Shown piece by piece: positions 35,875-43,622 of a stretch of 64,000 nucleotides of DNA. This DNA comes from an uncultured Sulfitobacter sp. GTDB taxonomy: Bacteria > Pseudomonadota > Alphaproteobacteria > Rhodobacterales > Rhodobacteraceae. Location of the stretch: NCBI RefSeq assembly GCF_947497275.1, contig NZ_CANMFS010000002.1, forward strand, positions 186,001 to 250,000, given 5' to 3'. The position numbers were made by a program, and so were the translations under genes. The notes beneath the pieces were generated by a model, which was not told the DNA's origin, ran no database searches, and was given only the letters and a program-made list of their open reading frames with translations. Each line of letters starts with the position of its first letter. The first letter of the stretch is position 1.

Positions 35875-36279
35875 TAGAGGTACTTGTGCCTGACTACCGG
35901 TCGAATACGGGCTGGGCGCGGCAGTTATAACACCAGATTTCGCCGATGGATGATCATAATCTGATGCGCGATAAGATTGGTTTCAAGATCAATCCAATAA
36001 ACTGGATCGCGTTTAGAACAGCATCCCTGTCGCTATCGTTCGCAAGAACTGAACCGCTGAGGGTTTGCCGCAGGCTCTAAGTCATGGATGAAAAGGGCGG
36101 ATTGCAGGGCAGCGGATCGACCTTCGGGTATTCACCTGGCTCTGATGATGTCACCGCCCCCGAGGGCATCAATAAGCCAAGGTCGGTCTGCGATGATCCA
36201 CAAACGAGGACGGCCATGTCGGGGTTGTCCGTCGTCTAATAAAGTTGGACTTTCGAGCGTTTTGAACATCGGTGACTAA
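35875..36279. other. Non-coding stretch before the decayed island
   Basis: About 400 bases hold only short open frames without ribosome sites. I compared both strands by eye with transposases and regulators and recognise nothing. The sequence may be eroded coding DNA like the next 2.2 kb, but I cannot name the source. Confidence 0.4.
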
Positions 36280-36603
36280 ATGCCGCCTGGAACAGCGTGC
36301 CCACGGAAACGACCGCCTGTTCGCCCAGATAGGTTAGCGCAACCCGCAGCCGCCGCGCGTGCCTCCTGCGCGGCGGCGTACAGATCACCCGCAAGTTAGC
36401 CGAGCAGAACGATCACGATAGAGGGCGGAATGATCTGCCCCAGCGTGCCGGATGCGCCGATCAGGCCCGTGGCGATTTCAGGCGAATAGTTATTGCGCAG
36501 TATTGTGGGCAGCGCCAACAGACCCATCGCTACAACGGTCGCGCCCACGATACCGGTCGAAGCCGCCAAGCGCAGATTTCTTCATAAATGAACGGCGAGC
36601 CAT
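36280..36603 (-). pseudogene. Remnant of a TRAP operon: DctP start fused to a DctM fragment
   Basis: The minus strand begins with an ATG at 36603 (AAAGGA just upstream) and [14 protein letters not shown], the twin-arginine signal of a DctP-type receptor. It then switches frame near 36570 into DctM sequence: [39 protein letters not shown], then a stop codon. After it come LAGDLYAAAQEARAA and, in another frame, LGEQAVVSVGTLFQAAF. The order shows a deletion of most of dctP and all of dctQ plus later point mutations. The intact parent would have been a Tat-type TRAP transporter. Confidence 0.8.
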
Positions 36604-36900
36604 AAGGTATCCTTTCGGAAATGTACGCCCGCGCGATTTGGTCCGTGCAGGTCGTTTCAAGTGGCGTCACCCTAACGATGGCGCGTCGTTTGAAAATACT
36701 GACAACTGCGGAGACGACGATGTCTGTTTGCAACAACCCGTGCTTTCCCGCCCACGCGATGCTCCAATTTCAATATAAAGGTGTGCGAAAAATCTGCGAT
36801 GCACCTTCAGGCTGCGCCGGACGCATAGCCTTTGGTTCCGAACGGAATGCGCCGTATCGATTCGTCGATCTGACTACCATTCTTCGTTCCGCAATTTCCC
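36604..36900. other. Former divergent promoter region of the decayed island
   Basis: This stretch of about 300 bases separates the TRAP remnant (minus) from the sensor kinase remnant (plus). No gene is supported. The arrangement suggests that it was once the control region through which the two-component system regulated the TRAP genes. Confidence 0.4.
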
Positions 36901-37917
36901 TGTGCGAAAAAGTTGGCGCTTCTCACTTCCGTCCCGCTGGTTCTGGCGGTAGCTGCCATTGCCCTGTTGGTCGCGACACAGTCGCGCGCGTTGGCTGAAC
37001 GGGAAATAAACGCCCTTGAACAACAGCTTACCGAAGCGACAAAGGCCGAGTTGCGCAATTAAGTCACGCACGCCCCTAACAGTTTCTACTTTATCTACGG
37101 GTCCGCCGCCCCGAACGACGAAGTGGCTAAAGCGCGCGTCGCTCAGATTCTGTCGGCGAGGATTTACGGCGAGGAGGGTCAGTTCTTTGTCTATGATCAC
37201 GAAGGCACCCCCCGTGGTCGACACCCTGATCGAAATCGCGCGCGCCGGTGCGGGCTATCACACCTATGTGGCCCAAATCCTTCACCGGTGAGCAAGCGCA
37301 GATGATCAGCTATGTAACCTCGTTCCGTCCTGGCGGTGGGTGGTCGGTACCGGTGTGCTCATCGACGACGTGCTCGCAGATGTCGCCGCCGCCGAACCTC
37401 TAGCCAAAGGCATCACCGCTCTTGCGCAGGCCATTTCCGAAGTTCGCCGGATCAGCCGCGATCTGCGCCCCGGTATCCTCAACGATCTCGGTCTCGGGCC
37501 CGCGCTCAAGACACTGGCGGACGAGTTTGCCGCACGCACGGGTATAGATGTCAGCTATAACAGCGTGGTGTTCCGCAACCGGCTCGATAACGAGGCGAAG
37601 ATCGCGCTGTACCGGATCGCGCAGGAGGCGCTGACCAATATCGAACGCCATGCGGGCGCAAGCGATGTGGCGATTGACCTCGACGGCTACCGTACGGGGG
37701 GCGACGATGCGCATTACCGACAATGGGGTTCGAATTGCGGGGCGGTACCCCGGGGTTGGGCCAGCGCAACATGCAAGAGCGCATGGAACAGCTCGGCGGC
37801 AGCTCGCAATTGCGACCCGCGGTAGGCAAAGGTGTAGAGATCAAGGCAATAGCCCCCCTAACCCACATGCTGCCCCCCGACCCCGGCGGTGCAGACAGCA
37901 GAAAGTCCGCCGCATGA
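36901..37917 (+). pseudogene. Decayed sensor histidine kinase (Cache domain, NarX-type ATPase)
   Basis: The remnant starts with a membrane segment (LALLTSVPLVLAVAAIALLV), runs to an in-frame TAA after KAELRN, and continues as a Cache sensor (YGEEGQFFVYDHEG, GAGYHTYV, WVVGTGVLIDDVLADV) through several frameshifts. The HAMP domain and the H-box with the phospho-acceptor His are missing. The sequence jumps to SEVRRISRDLRPGILNDLGL and the ATPase part (ALYRIAQEALTNIERHAGA, then a frameshift before GLGQRNMQERMEQLGG). It cannot make a working kinase. Its end overlaps the response regulator start (ATGA). Confidence 0.85.
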
Positions 37918-38516
37918 CCTACAAGCTGCGCATCGCCATTGTTGACGATCATCCGATGGTTGCCGAAGGTATCCAGAGCATTCTTGAAAGCGACGATGAT
38001 GTGGTGGTGGATGCACTGAACAACAGTCGTAATGTCATAGAACAACTCGATACGCTCGATCCTGACGTGATCCTGATGGACCTTAACATGCCGGATATCG
38101 GCGGCCTCTCGGCGACCGAAATCGTGCTGGAGGGACGTCCCGGCACCCATATAGCGACCTGTCCATGCACGACACTCCCGAATACACTTCATCCGCGCTC
38201 AACCACGGTGCGATGGGAAATATCCTCAAGGATGTCCCGACCGACGAGATCAACCCGGCAATCAACACAGTGATACAACGGGATAGTTATCTTTGCACCG
38301 GCGCCAAAGGGTCTTTGGCACTCAAGGATAGCTGTGCGCGAGGTGCTGACGGACCGGGAGCAGACAATATTGCTTTAACTTGTGCAGAACCAATCGCACA
38401 AACAGGTCGCTCACGCCCTAGAGATATCTGTGAGGACGGTTGAGACGCATCGGAAGAACATCAAAAGCAAGCTTGGCATCTCGTCTACCGCCGGTTTGAC
38501 GCGATATGCGCTGTAG
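37914..38516 (+). pseudogene. Decayed NarL/FixJ-type response regulator
   Basis: The receiver domain begins intact at the ATG at 37914 (LRIAIVDDHPMVAEGIQ, with DVILMDLNMPD carrying the phospho-acceptor Asp). Near 38160 the frame shifts to MHDTPEYTSSALNHGAMG and ILKDVPTDEI, and near 38340-38400 it shifts again before the LuxR-type helix-turn-helix (SVRTVETHRKNIKSKLGIS). The last codon and stop (38514-38516) are preserved. At least two frameshifts separate receiver and DNA-binding domain, so it is not functional as one protein. It was the partner of the kinase remnant. Confidence 0.87.
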
Positions 38517-38563
38517 CATGGTGTTCTTCAAGGAACCGGCGTCGATCTTTAGATGTACAGATG

Positions 38564-38593
38564 GCCCCTTCCCCTTTTGCAAGGGAAAGGGGC
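38564..38593. terminator. Hairpin between the decayed regulator and the acidic protein gene
   Basis: A stem of about 13 positions with one mismatch (38564-38576 against 38581-38593) has a four-base loop. It lies between two converging units. No clear T run follows, so it is a likely but not certain bidirectional terminator. Confidence 0.5.
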
Positions 38594-38618
38594 TGATCCG
38601 AGTTTTCAGTCGTTCGTT

Positions 38619-38897
38619 TCAGTCGTTCGCGGGCGGGCTGACGTCAAGTGAGGGAACGGTGATTGTTTTTTCTTCGGTCGTGACATCCACTTCGGGAACT
38701 TCCACATCCACCTCTTCTTCGGTGACATTGACGCTACCGACTTCCGCATCGTACTCGGGCAGATTGCCGTCTTCAACGGATACATCCACGTCGGGCATAC
38801 TTCCCTCCTCTGTCTGATCCACATCGACCATGTAAATGGCCGCAAGCGCTACGATCGCAACAATTGCAACGCCGGCAACAATGGGTCCGGTTTTCAT
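38619..38897 (-). CDS. Small acidic membrane-anchored protein
   Basis: The 92-residue product has an N-terminal hydrophobic helix (about 5-23, VAGVAIVAIVALAAIYMV), then a strongly acidic tail rich in Val, Asp and Glu with repeated V-D-V type units (for example PDVDVSVEDG, EVDVEVPEVDVTTEE). The ATG at 38897 has an AAGGA site upstream, and the reading frame has a codon pattern like its neighbours. I recognise no named family; similar one-helix acidic proteins occur in Rhodobacteraceae. The tail probably faces the periplasm and could bind cations. Confidence 0.7.
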   Translation of the reverse strand: MKTGPIVAGVAIVAIVALAAIYMVDVDQTEEGSMPDVDVSVEDGNLPEYDAEVGSVNVTEEEVDVEVPEVDVTTEEKTITVPSLDVSPPAND

Positions 38898-39199
38898 CTC
38901 TTATCCTTCCAGCTAATCACTTTTCAGTTCGTGTGACCAACTGCCGCAGAAGGAAATGGTTCGCGGTTTTGCACAATTAATTTTCCCGAAAGCGATTCAT
39001 GTTCAGAAAATGGCGCTGTTTTGCTGCGATACTACCGCAGACCTTCCCCGAATTTTGCCGAAATTTCATTTTCAACCTTCCGCACGCAACAAAATTTCTC
39101 CATTTAGAACTGCAGGGACACATTTTTTGGCCCATTGCCGGTTGACGCCTCTAGATCACGAACATAATGTCGCCTCGTAATCGAAGGAGTATTGGACCA
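38898..39199 (+). promoter_or_regulatory. Upstream region of the acetolactate synthase transcript
   Basis: About 300 bases without a convincing gene lie between the divergent acidic protein gene and the ilv leader peptide. The stretch is AT-rich compared with its surroundings and should carry the ilv promoter and that of the acidic protein gene. The leader's ribosome site GAAGGAGT is at 39183-39190. Confidence 0.5.
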
Positions 39200-39247
39200 A
39201 TGCCTTGCCTGGTCGTCATCGTAGGAAACGCGCGCATGGGCCGGTGA
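39200..39247 (+). CDS. ilv leader peptide (attenuation)
   Basis: A 15-codon frame, MPCLVVIVGNARMGR, starts nine bases after a strong ribosome site. Codons 4-8 are Leu-Val-Val-Ile-Val in a row, exactly the amino acids whose synthesis acetolactate synthase controls. A rho-independent terminator follows 25 bases after its stop and precedes ilvI. Ribosome stalling at these codons when charged branched-chain tRNAs run short would change the RNA fold and let transcription continue. The same principle is known for the ilv operon of Caulobacter. Confidence 0.82.
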   Translation: MPCLVVIVGNARMGR

Positions 39248-39272
39248 CGGTAGTCCCTTTCCGACACCATGC

Positions 39273-39299
39273 GCCCCCGACATTCTCGGGGGCTTTTTT
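39273..39299 (+). terminator. Attenuator terminator of ilvI
   Basis: GCCCCCGA (39273-39280) pairs perfectly with TCGGGGGC (39286-39293) around a five-base loop and is followed by six T residues: a textbook intrinsic terminator, about 100 bases before ilvI. An alternative pairing of GCGCATGG (39232-39239) with CCATGCGC (39267-39274) is perfect over eight bases and takes the first two bases of the terminator stem, so it is a candidate competing fold. Confidence 0.82.
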
Positions 39300-39397
39300 A
39301 TGCGACGGTCAAACAACACAGCGGTGGCACTCTGACGATTGCGCCGGCTCGGTATGGGCCAAACGAGAAACTGGAAGCCAAGAGAAGGACCAGCACG

Positions 39398-41149
39398 ATG
39401 ACACGCCAGATGACCGGAGCGAAAATGATCGTTCAAGCCCTGATTGACCAGGGCGTCGATACCGTATTCGGGTATCCCGGCGGTGCTGTCCTGCCGATCT
39501 ACGACGAGATTTTCCAGCAAAACCATATCCGGCATGTGCTGGTGCGCCACGAACAGGGGGCCGTGCACGCTGCCGAAGGGTACGCCCGCTCGACCGGTAA
39601 ACCCGGTGTGGCGCTGGTGACATCCGGTCCCGGTGCCACGAACGCGGTGACGGGTCTGACGGACGCGCTTCTGGACAGCGTCCCGATTGTGGTCCTGACC
39701 GGACAGGTGCCGACTTTCATGATCGGGTCGGACGCGTTCCAGGAGGCGGATACCATCGGCATCACACGCCCCTGCACCAAACATAATTGGTTGGTGAAGG
39801 AAACGGACAGACTGTCTTCGATAATCCACGAAGCATTCCATGTCGCCACGCACGGGCGCCCGGGTCCGGTGCTCGTGGACATCCCCAAGGACGTTCAGTT
39901 CGCCAGCGGTACCTATGCCCCGAAGACTCCGTCCGTGTCGCACTACCAACCCCAACTCAAGGGCGACATGGAAGCGATTGTCGAACTTGTTGATGCCATC
40001 GAGAAAGCCAAGCGTCCGGTGTTCTATACCGGTGGCGGGGTGATCAATTCCGGTCCGGGCGCCAGCCAGTTGTTGCGTGAATTGGTCGAGGCGACCGGTT
40101 TCCCGATCACATCGACATTGATGGGTCTCGGCGCTTATCCCGCGTCAGGCGACAAATGGCTCGGCATGCTGGGAATGCACGGTCTCTACGAGGCGAACAT
40201 GGCGATGCACGACTGTGATCTGATGATCAATGTTGGGGCGCGCTTCGATGACCGTATTACGGGCGTCGTCGAAAAATTCAGTCCCAATAGCAAAAAGGCG
40301 CATATCGACATCGACCCCTCTTCGATCAACAAGGTGATCCGCGTCGACATTCCCATTATGGGCGATGTCGGTCATGTGCTTGAGGATCTACTCAAGGTCT
40401 GGAAATCGCGCGGTCGTAAAACCAATTCGGAAGCCATCGTGAAATGGTGGAAGAAGATCGAGGAATGGCGCGCGGTTGACTGTTTGAAATTTACCCAGAA
40501 GGGCAAGACGATCAAGCCGCAACATGCGGTGGCGCGGCTTGAAGCACTCACCAAGGATCACGACCGCTATATCTGTACCGAGGTCGGACAGCACCAGATG
40601 TGGGCCGCGCAGTACCTCAATTTCGATAATCCAAACCGTTGGATGACCTCTGGTGGGCTTGGAACCATGGGCTATGGGTTTCCCGCCTCCATCGGCGTTC
40701 AGATGGCACATCCCGACAGCCTCGTGATCAACGTGGCGGGCGAAGCGTCATGGCTGATGAACATGCAGGAACTAGGCACGGCGATGCAATATAACCTGCC
40801 GGTCAAGCAGTTCATCCTCAACAACGAACGCCTTGGCATGGTGCGTCAGTGGCAAGAGTTGCTGCACGGCGAGCGCTATTCGCAAAGCTGGTCCGAAAGC
40901 CTGCCTGATTTTGTTAAGCTGGCAGAAGCATTCGGCGCCAAGGGTATCATCTGTTCGGATCCCGATGATCTGGACGACGCAATCATGGAGATGCTTCAGC
41001 ATCAAGGCCCTGTGCTGTTCGACTGCCTCGTCGAGAAACACGAAAATTGCTTTCCTATGATACCATCGGGCAAAGCTCATAACGAGATGATCATGGGCGA
41101 GGTAGATACCTCGACAGCGATCGACGCTGAAGGAAAGGTGCTGGTTTGA
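39398..41149 (+). CDS. ilvI: Acetolactate synthase large (catalytic) subunit
   Basis: This thiamine diphosphate enzyme joins two pyruvates, or pyruvate and 2-oxobutyrate, in valine, leucine and isoleucine synthesis. The 583 residues hold the N-terminal ThDP domain with the catalytic Glu (VRHEQGAVHAAEGYAR), the central FAD-binding domain, and the C-terminal domain with the ThDP/Mg motif (NVAGEASWLMNMQELGTA). In that motif the usual GDGSF is replaced by GEASW. The ATG at 39398 follows AGAGAAGGA; the longer frame upstream would run through the terminator. The regulatory subunit gene lies 726 bases further on. Confidence 0.95.
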   Translation: MTRQMTGAKMIVQALIDQGVDTVFGYPGGAVLPIYDEIFQQNHIRHVLVRHEQGAVHAAEGYARSTGKPGVALVTSGPGATNAVTGLTDALLDSVPIVVLTGQVPTFMIGSDAFQEADTIGITRPCTKHNWLVKETDRLSSIIHEAFHVATHGRPGPVLVDIPKDVQFASGTYAPKTPSVSHYQPQLKGDMEAIVELVDAIEKAKRPVFYTGGGVINSGPGASQLLRELVEATGFPITSTLMGLGAYPASGDKWLGMLGMHGLYEANMAMHDCDLMINVGARFDDRITGVVEKFSPNSKKAHIDIDPSSINKVIRVDIPIMGDVGHVLEDLLKVWKSRGRKTNSEAIVKWWKKIEEWRAVDCLKFTQKGKTIKPQHAVARLEALTKDHDRYICTEVGQHQMWAAQYLNFDNPNRWMTSGGLGTMGYGFPASIGVQMAHPDSLVINVAGEASWLMNMQELGTAMQYNLPVKQFILNNERLGMVRQWQELLHGERYSQSWSESLPDFVKLAEAFGAKGIICSDPDDLDDAIMEMLQHQGPVLFDCLVEKHENCFPMIPSGKAHNEMIMGEVDTSTAIDAEGKVLV

Positions 41150-41270
41150 GATCCGCTTGGTTCTTCGACTTTACCGCGCGTACGGACATTTCGCCTACCA
41201 GACGGAAAACCGCTGACATGGCTGATAGCAATAAGGAAGCTGTGCTATGATCGGTAGAATGAAGAAAGCC

Positions 41271-41395
41271 CCCGGCGGATCTCGCCGGGACGCTTCACCA
41301 CTAAGCCGAATTATTCAAATAATTCGATCCGGAATTTTCGAAAATTCCGGGTACCAGCAGCGGCCGATACGATCAATTCGAACTAACGTATACGT
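41271..41395. repeat. Cluster of palindromes between ilvI and the EF-hand gene
   Basis: Four inverted repeats stand in a row. They are a GC hairpin (CCCGGCG 41271-41277 with CGCCGGG 41283-41289), a palindrome CGAATTATT/AATAATTCG (41307-41326, two-base centre), a perfect 22-base palindrome CCGGAATTTTC/GAAAATTCCGG (41329-41350), and AACGTATACGTT (41384-41395). They fill the space between the end of ilvI and the end of the convergent EF-hand gene. Some may act as terminators, but the number and perfection are unusual. Confidence 0.75.
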
Positions 41396-41722
41396 TCAAT
41401 CGTCGTCTTCCTCGCCTTCGCGCGCGACTTCACGGTCGTATTCGCGATCCGCGCCTTCGCGCTCCATCTTGTCGATGGTTCCGTCACCATCAGTGTCATA
41501 CCGTTTGAAATTGCCGCGCACGAACTCTGCGTCATTGATCGTACCGTCACCATCCTCGTCCCAGCGTCCAAACAGACCGGATGCTCCATATCCTTCACCG
41601 AACTCCGCTTCGCTATATCCGCCGTCACCATCACGATCCCAGTCTTCTTCAGCAAACGCAGGCGCTGCGATCGCAATGGTTGCGAGGGCTGCGGCGCGTG
41701 CCATGGATCTCTTCAACGTCAT
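41396..41722 (-). CDS. Exported EF-hand calcium-binding protein
   Basis: The product has 108 residues: a signal peptide (about 1-24, ending in AFA) and three EF-hand loops at about 29-40 (DRDGDGGYSEAE), 55-66 (DEDGDGTINDAE) and 76-87 (DTDGDGTIDKME), each with the Asp/Gly/Glu pattern of a 12-residue Ca-binding loop. The C-terminus is very acidic. A strong GGAGGAA site precedes the ATG at 41722. It should bind calcium in the periplasm. The gene stands on the opposite strand between the two acetolactate synthase subunits. Its role there is unknown. Confidence 0.88.
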   Translation of the reverse strand: MTLKRSMARAAALATIAIAAPAFAEEDWDRDGDGGYSEAEFGEGYGASGLFGRWDEDGDGTINDAEFVRGNFKRYDTDGDGTIDKMEREGADREYDREVAREGEEDDD

Positions 41723-41875
41723 TGGTCATTCCTCCTGTTCATCGCCGCTAGCCAAATCACTCTTTCGCGGCTCTGCAGAGAAACCCCCGTACGGTGCCAC
41801 GAGTTCCGTCCGTGCCCCCGATAGACGTCAGATTTGCCGATTTCTTGCGGTCCCCACACTACGAAAGGCCACCAT

Positions 41876-42436
41876 ATGTCTGCCCTGAAAATCAAAAAAG
41901 GTGCCACCAGCCACTCCGCCTACAACCTGCGTCCCAATTTTTCCGACGTCGAAGAACGCCATACACTTGCCGTTCTCGTGGAGAACGAGCCGGGCGTTCT
42001 GGCACGGGTTATCGGGCTGTTCTCGGGGCGTGGTTATAACATCGACAGCCTGACCGTGGCCGAAGTCGATCATACCGGCCACCTCAGCCGCATCACCATC
42101 GTGACAACCGGGACGCCACAGGTTATCGAGCAGATCAAGGCCCAGTTGGGTCGGATCATTTCGGTGCGCGAGGTTCACGATCTGACCGTCGAGGGGGCCA
42201 GCGTCGAACGTGAACTGGCCATGCTCAAGGTCACCGGGAAAGGTGACCAGCGGGTCGAGGCGCTCCGCCTCGCGGATATTTTCCGCGCCAACGTCGTCGA
42301 CAGCACGCTGGAAAGCTTCGTGTTCGAAATCACCGGGGCACCGGACAAAATCGACGCATTTGCTGAATTGATGCGACCATTGGGCTTGGCTGAAGTCGCC
42401 CGCACCGGTGTCGCCGCACTTTCGCGCGGCAGCTGA
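41876..42436 (+). CDS. ilvN: Acetolactate synthase small (regulatory) subunit
   Basis: This 186-residue regulatory subunit binds valine and feeds back on acetolactate synthase. The N-terminal ACT domain is seen in TLAVLVENEPGVLARVIGLF (about 30-49) and RGYNIDSLTV; the C-terminal domain includes ELAMLKVTG and FVFEITGAPDKIDAF. The ATG at 41876 has GAAAGG upstream; the longer frame to 41834 is not needed. The EF-hand gene on the other strand separates it from ilvI, so it must have its own promoter or read-through from ilvI. Confidence 0.95.
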   Translation: MSALKIKKGATSHSAYNLRPNFSDVEERHTLAVLVENEPGVLARVIGLFSGRGYNIDSLTVAEVDHTGHLSRITIVTTGTPQVIEQIKAQLGRIISVREVHDLTVEGASVERELAMLKVTGKGDQRVEALRLADIFRANVVDSTLESFVFEITGAPDKIDAFAELMRPLGLAEVARTGVAALSRGS

Positions 42437-42824
42437 GCGGCAAGGATAGTGCAGACGCGGGGAAAGACCTGCGTCTGATCTCAACCACCACACAGTTTGG
42501 GTCTCTTCCCACGTTGCGGTTGCTTTCCAACTCTTTTCCCTCTCTCCTTTGGATTGAGGAAAAACATCGGGGGGTATCCATACCAATTCCAGCCATGTGC
42601 GTCGGCCATAGTCTGTTCGACGCGCGCGACACCGATCCACCTCCTTCACCCACGTGCAAGAGCGTCTATCGAGGCTTTTCGACACCTGATCAGGCGTGCA
42701 CCACTGGCCGGCAGTGTCGCGTCCCCGCGCGGTGAACATTTCCTCGCCCATGGCGATTTCGCCGGGCTGACTGCGGCCACGTGGCCGCAGCGTGCGGCGT
42801 GCGACAGGCCGTACAAAGCCCCCA
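42437..42824. other. Intergenic stretch between ilvN and DUF2189 gene, with hairpins
   Basis: These 388 bases lack a gene. A ten-base-pair hairpin (42452-42461 against 42468-42477, GAAAGA-type loop) lies 15 bases after ilvN and may be its terminator, although no T run follows. A perfect 20-base palindrome (CTGCGGCCAC 42771-42780, GTGGCCGCAG 42781-42790) lies before the end of the convergent DUF2189 gene and may end that transcript. The middle shows nothing recognisable. Confidence 0.5.
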
Positions 42825-43622
42825 TTAACCGGTTTGTAGTGCCCCACCGTCGCGCAAAGCGGCATAGACGTGCCAGGATGAATGGCCAAGCCAAGGCAAC
42901 ACAACCAGCAGCCCGAAGAACGCAGGCACCATCGCAAGGATCAACAGGAACGCGATCAAGACCGCCCATCCCAGCATCATCATAGGATATTGCGCAACCA
43001 CACTGATGGAGCGGATCATGGCGGTGACATAGTCAACCTCGCGGTCGAGCAGCATCGGCAGACCGACAACGCAAACCGAAAACAGCAAGAGCGCAAAGAC
43101 GCCGCCGACCAAGGACCCCAGGCCAAGCATGATCAATCCGTCGACGCTCAGGAAAACCTGCGTGGAGGACATTATGTTGGTCATCGGCTTGAGCCCCAAC
43201 ATCAGGGCGAAAATCATGTGCCCGAGAAAGAACCAGAACAGCAGGATCACCATCATCAACGCACACAGCCAGGGCAATTGTCGGTTGCGTTCCTGCCAGA
43301 GGACGCGCCACACATCGCGCGTCGTAACGTAGGTGCCGCTGCTGCGCAGACGCGAGACTTCGTAGGTGCCAAGTGCTGCGAACGGCGCGAAAAGAGGAAA
43401 TCCGAATACCCCCAGCACCAACCAGAACGTGTGCCCCGCCCAGACGGTCAGTGCGGTCATCCCCCACCCCGCCAACAGGCACAGCGCGGCTACGATCACC
43501 CCAAAGGCGGGCGCGGCACGGAAATCTGACCACCCTGCGCGCAGTGCATGGCGGAACGTCTGAATCGTCGGCGCTGCAAAGGCGGGCGCGCCGTGGGCCC
43601 GCTCCATCATCAGGTCAGCCAT
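42825..43622 (-). CDS. DUF2189 domain-containing membrane protein
   Basis: This 265-residue inner-membrane protein matches the DUF2189 family. It has about six hydrophobic segments, an N-terminal LRAGWSDFRAAPAFGV signature with the conserved Gly-Trp-x-Asp, FPLFAPFAALGTYEVSRLR after the second segment, and a C-terminal GHSSWHVYAALR. Its function is unknown. The start overlaps the end of the amidase gene by eight bases. The family is common in alphaproteobacteria. Confidence 0.88.
   Translation of the reverse strand: MADLMMERAHGAPAFAAPTIQTFRHALRAGWSDFRAAPAFGVIVAALCLLAGWGMTALTVWAGHTFWLVLGVFGFPLFAPFAALGTYEVSRLRSSGTYVTTRDVWRVLWQERNRQLPWLCALMMVILLFWFFLGHMIFALMLGLKPMTNIMSSTQVFLSVDGLIMLGLGSLVGGVFALLLFSVCVVGLPMLLDREVDYVTAMIRSISVVAQYPMMMLGWAVLIAFLLILAMVPAFFGLLVVLPWLGHSSWHVYAALRDGGALQTG

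Noticed and set aside
36088-36279. Possible transposase remnant before the decayed island
   Set aside because: No transposase motif or terminal inverted repeat could be recognised on either strand.
39269-39397. N-terminal extension of the acetolactate synthase frame
   Set aside because: It would begin inside the attenuator terminator; the ATG at 39398 has a ribosome site and matches the usual N-terminus of the family.
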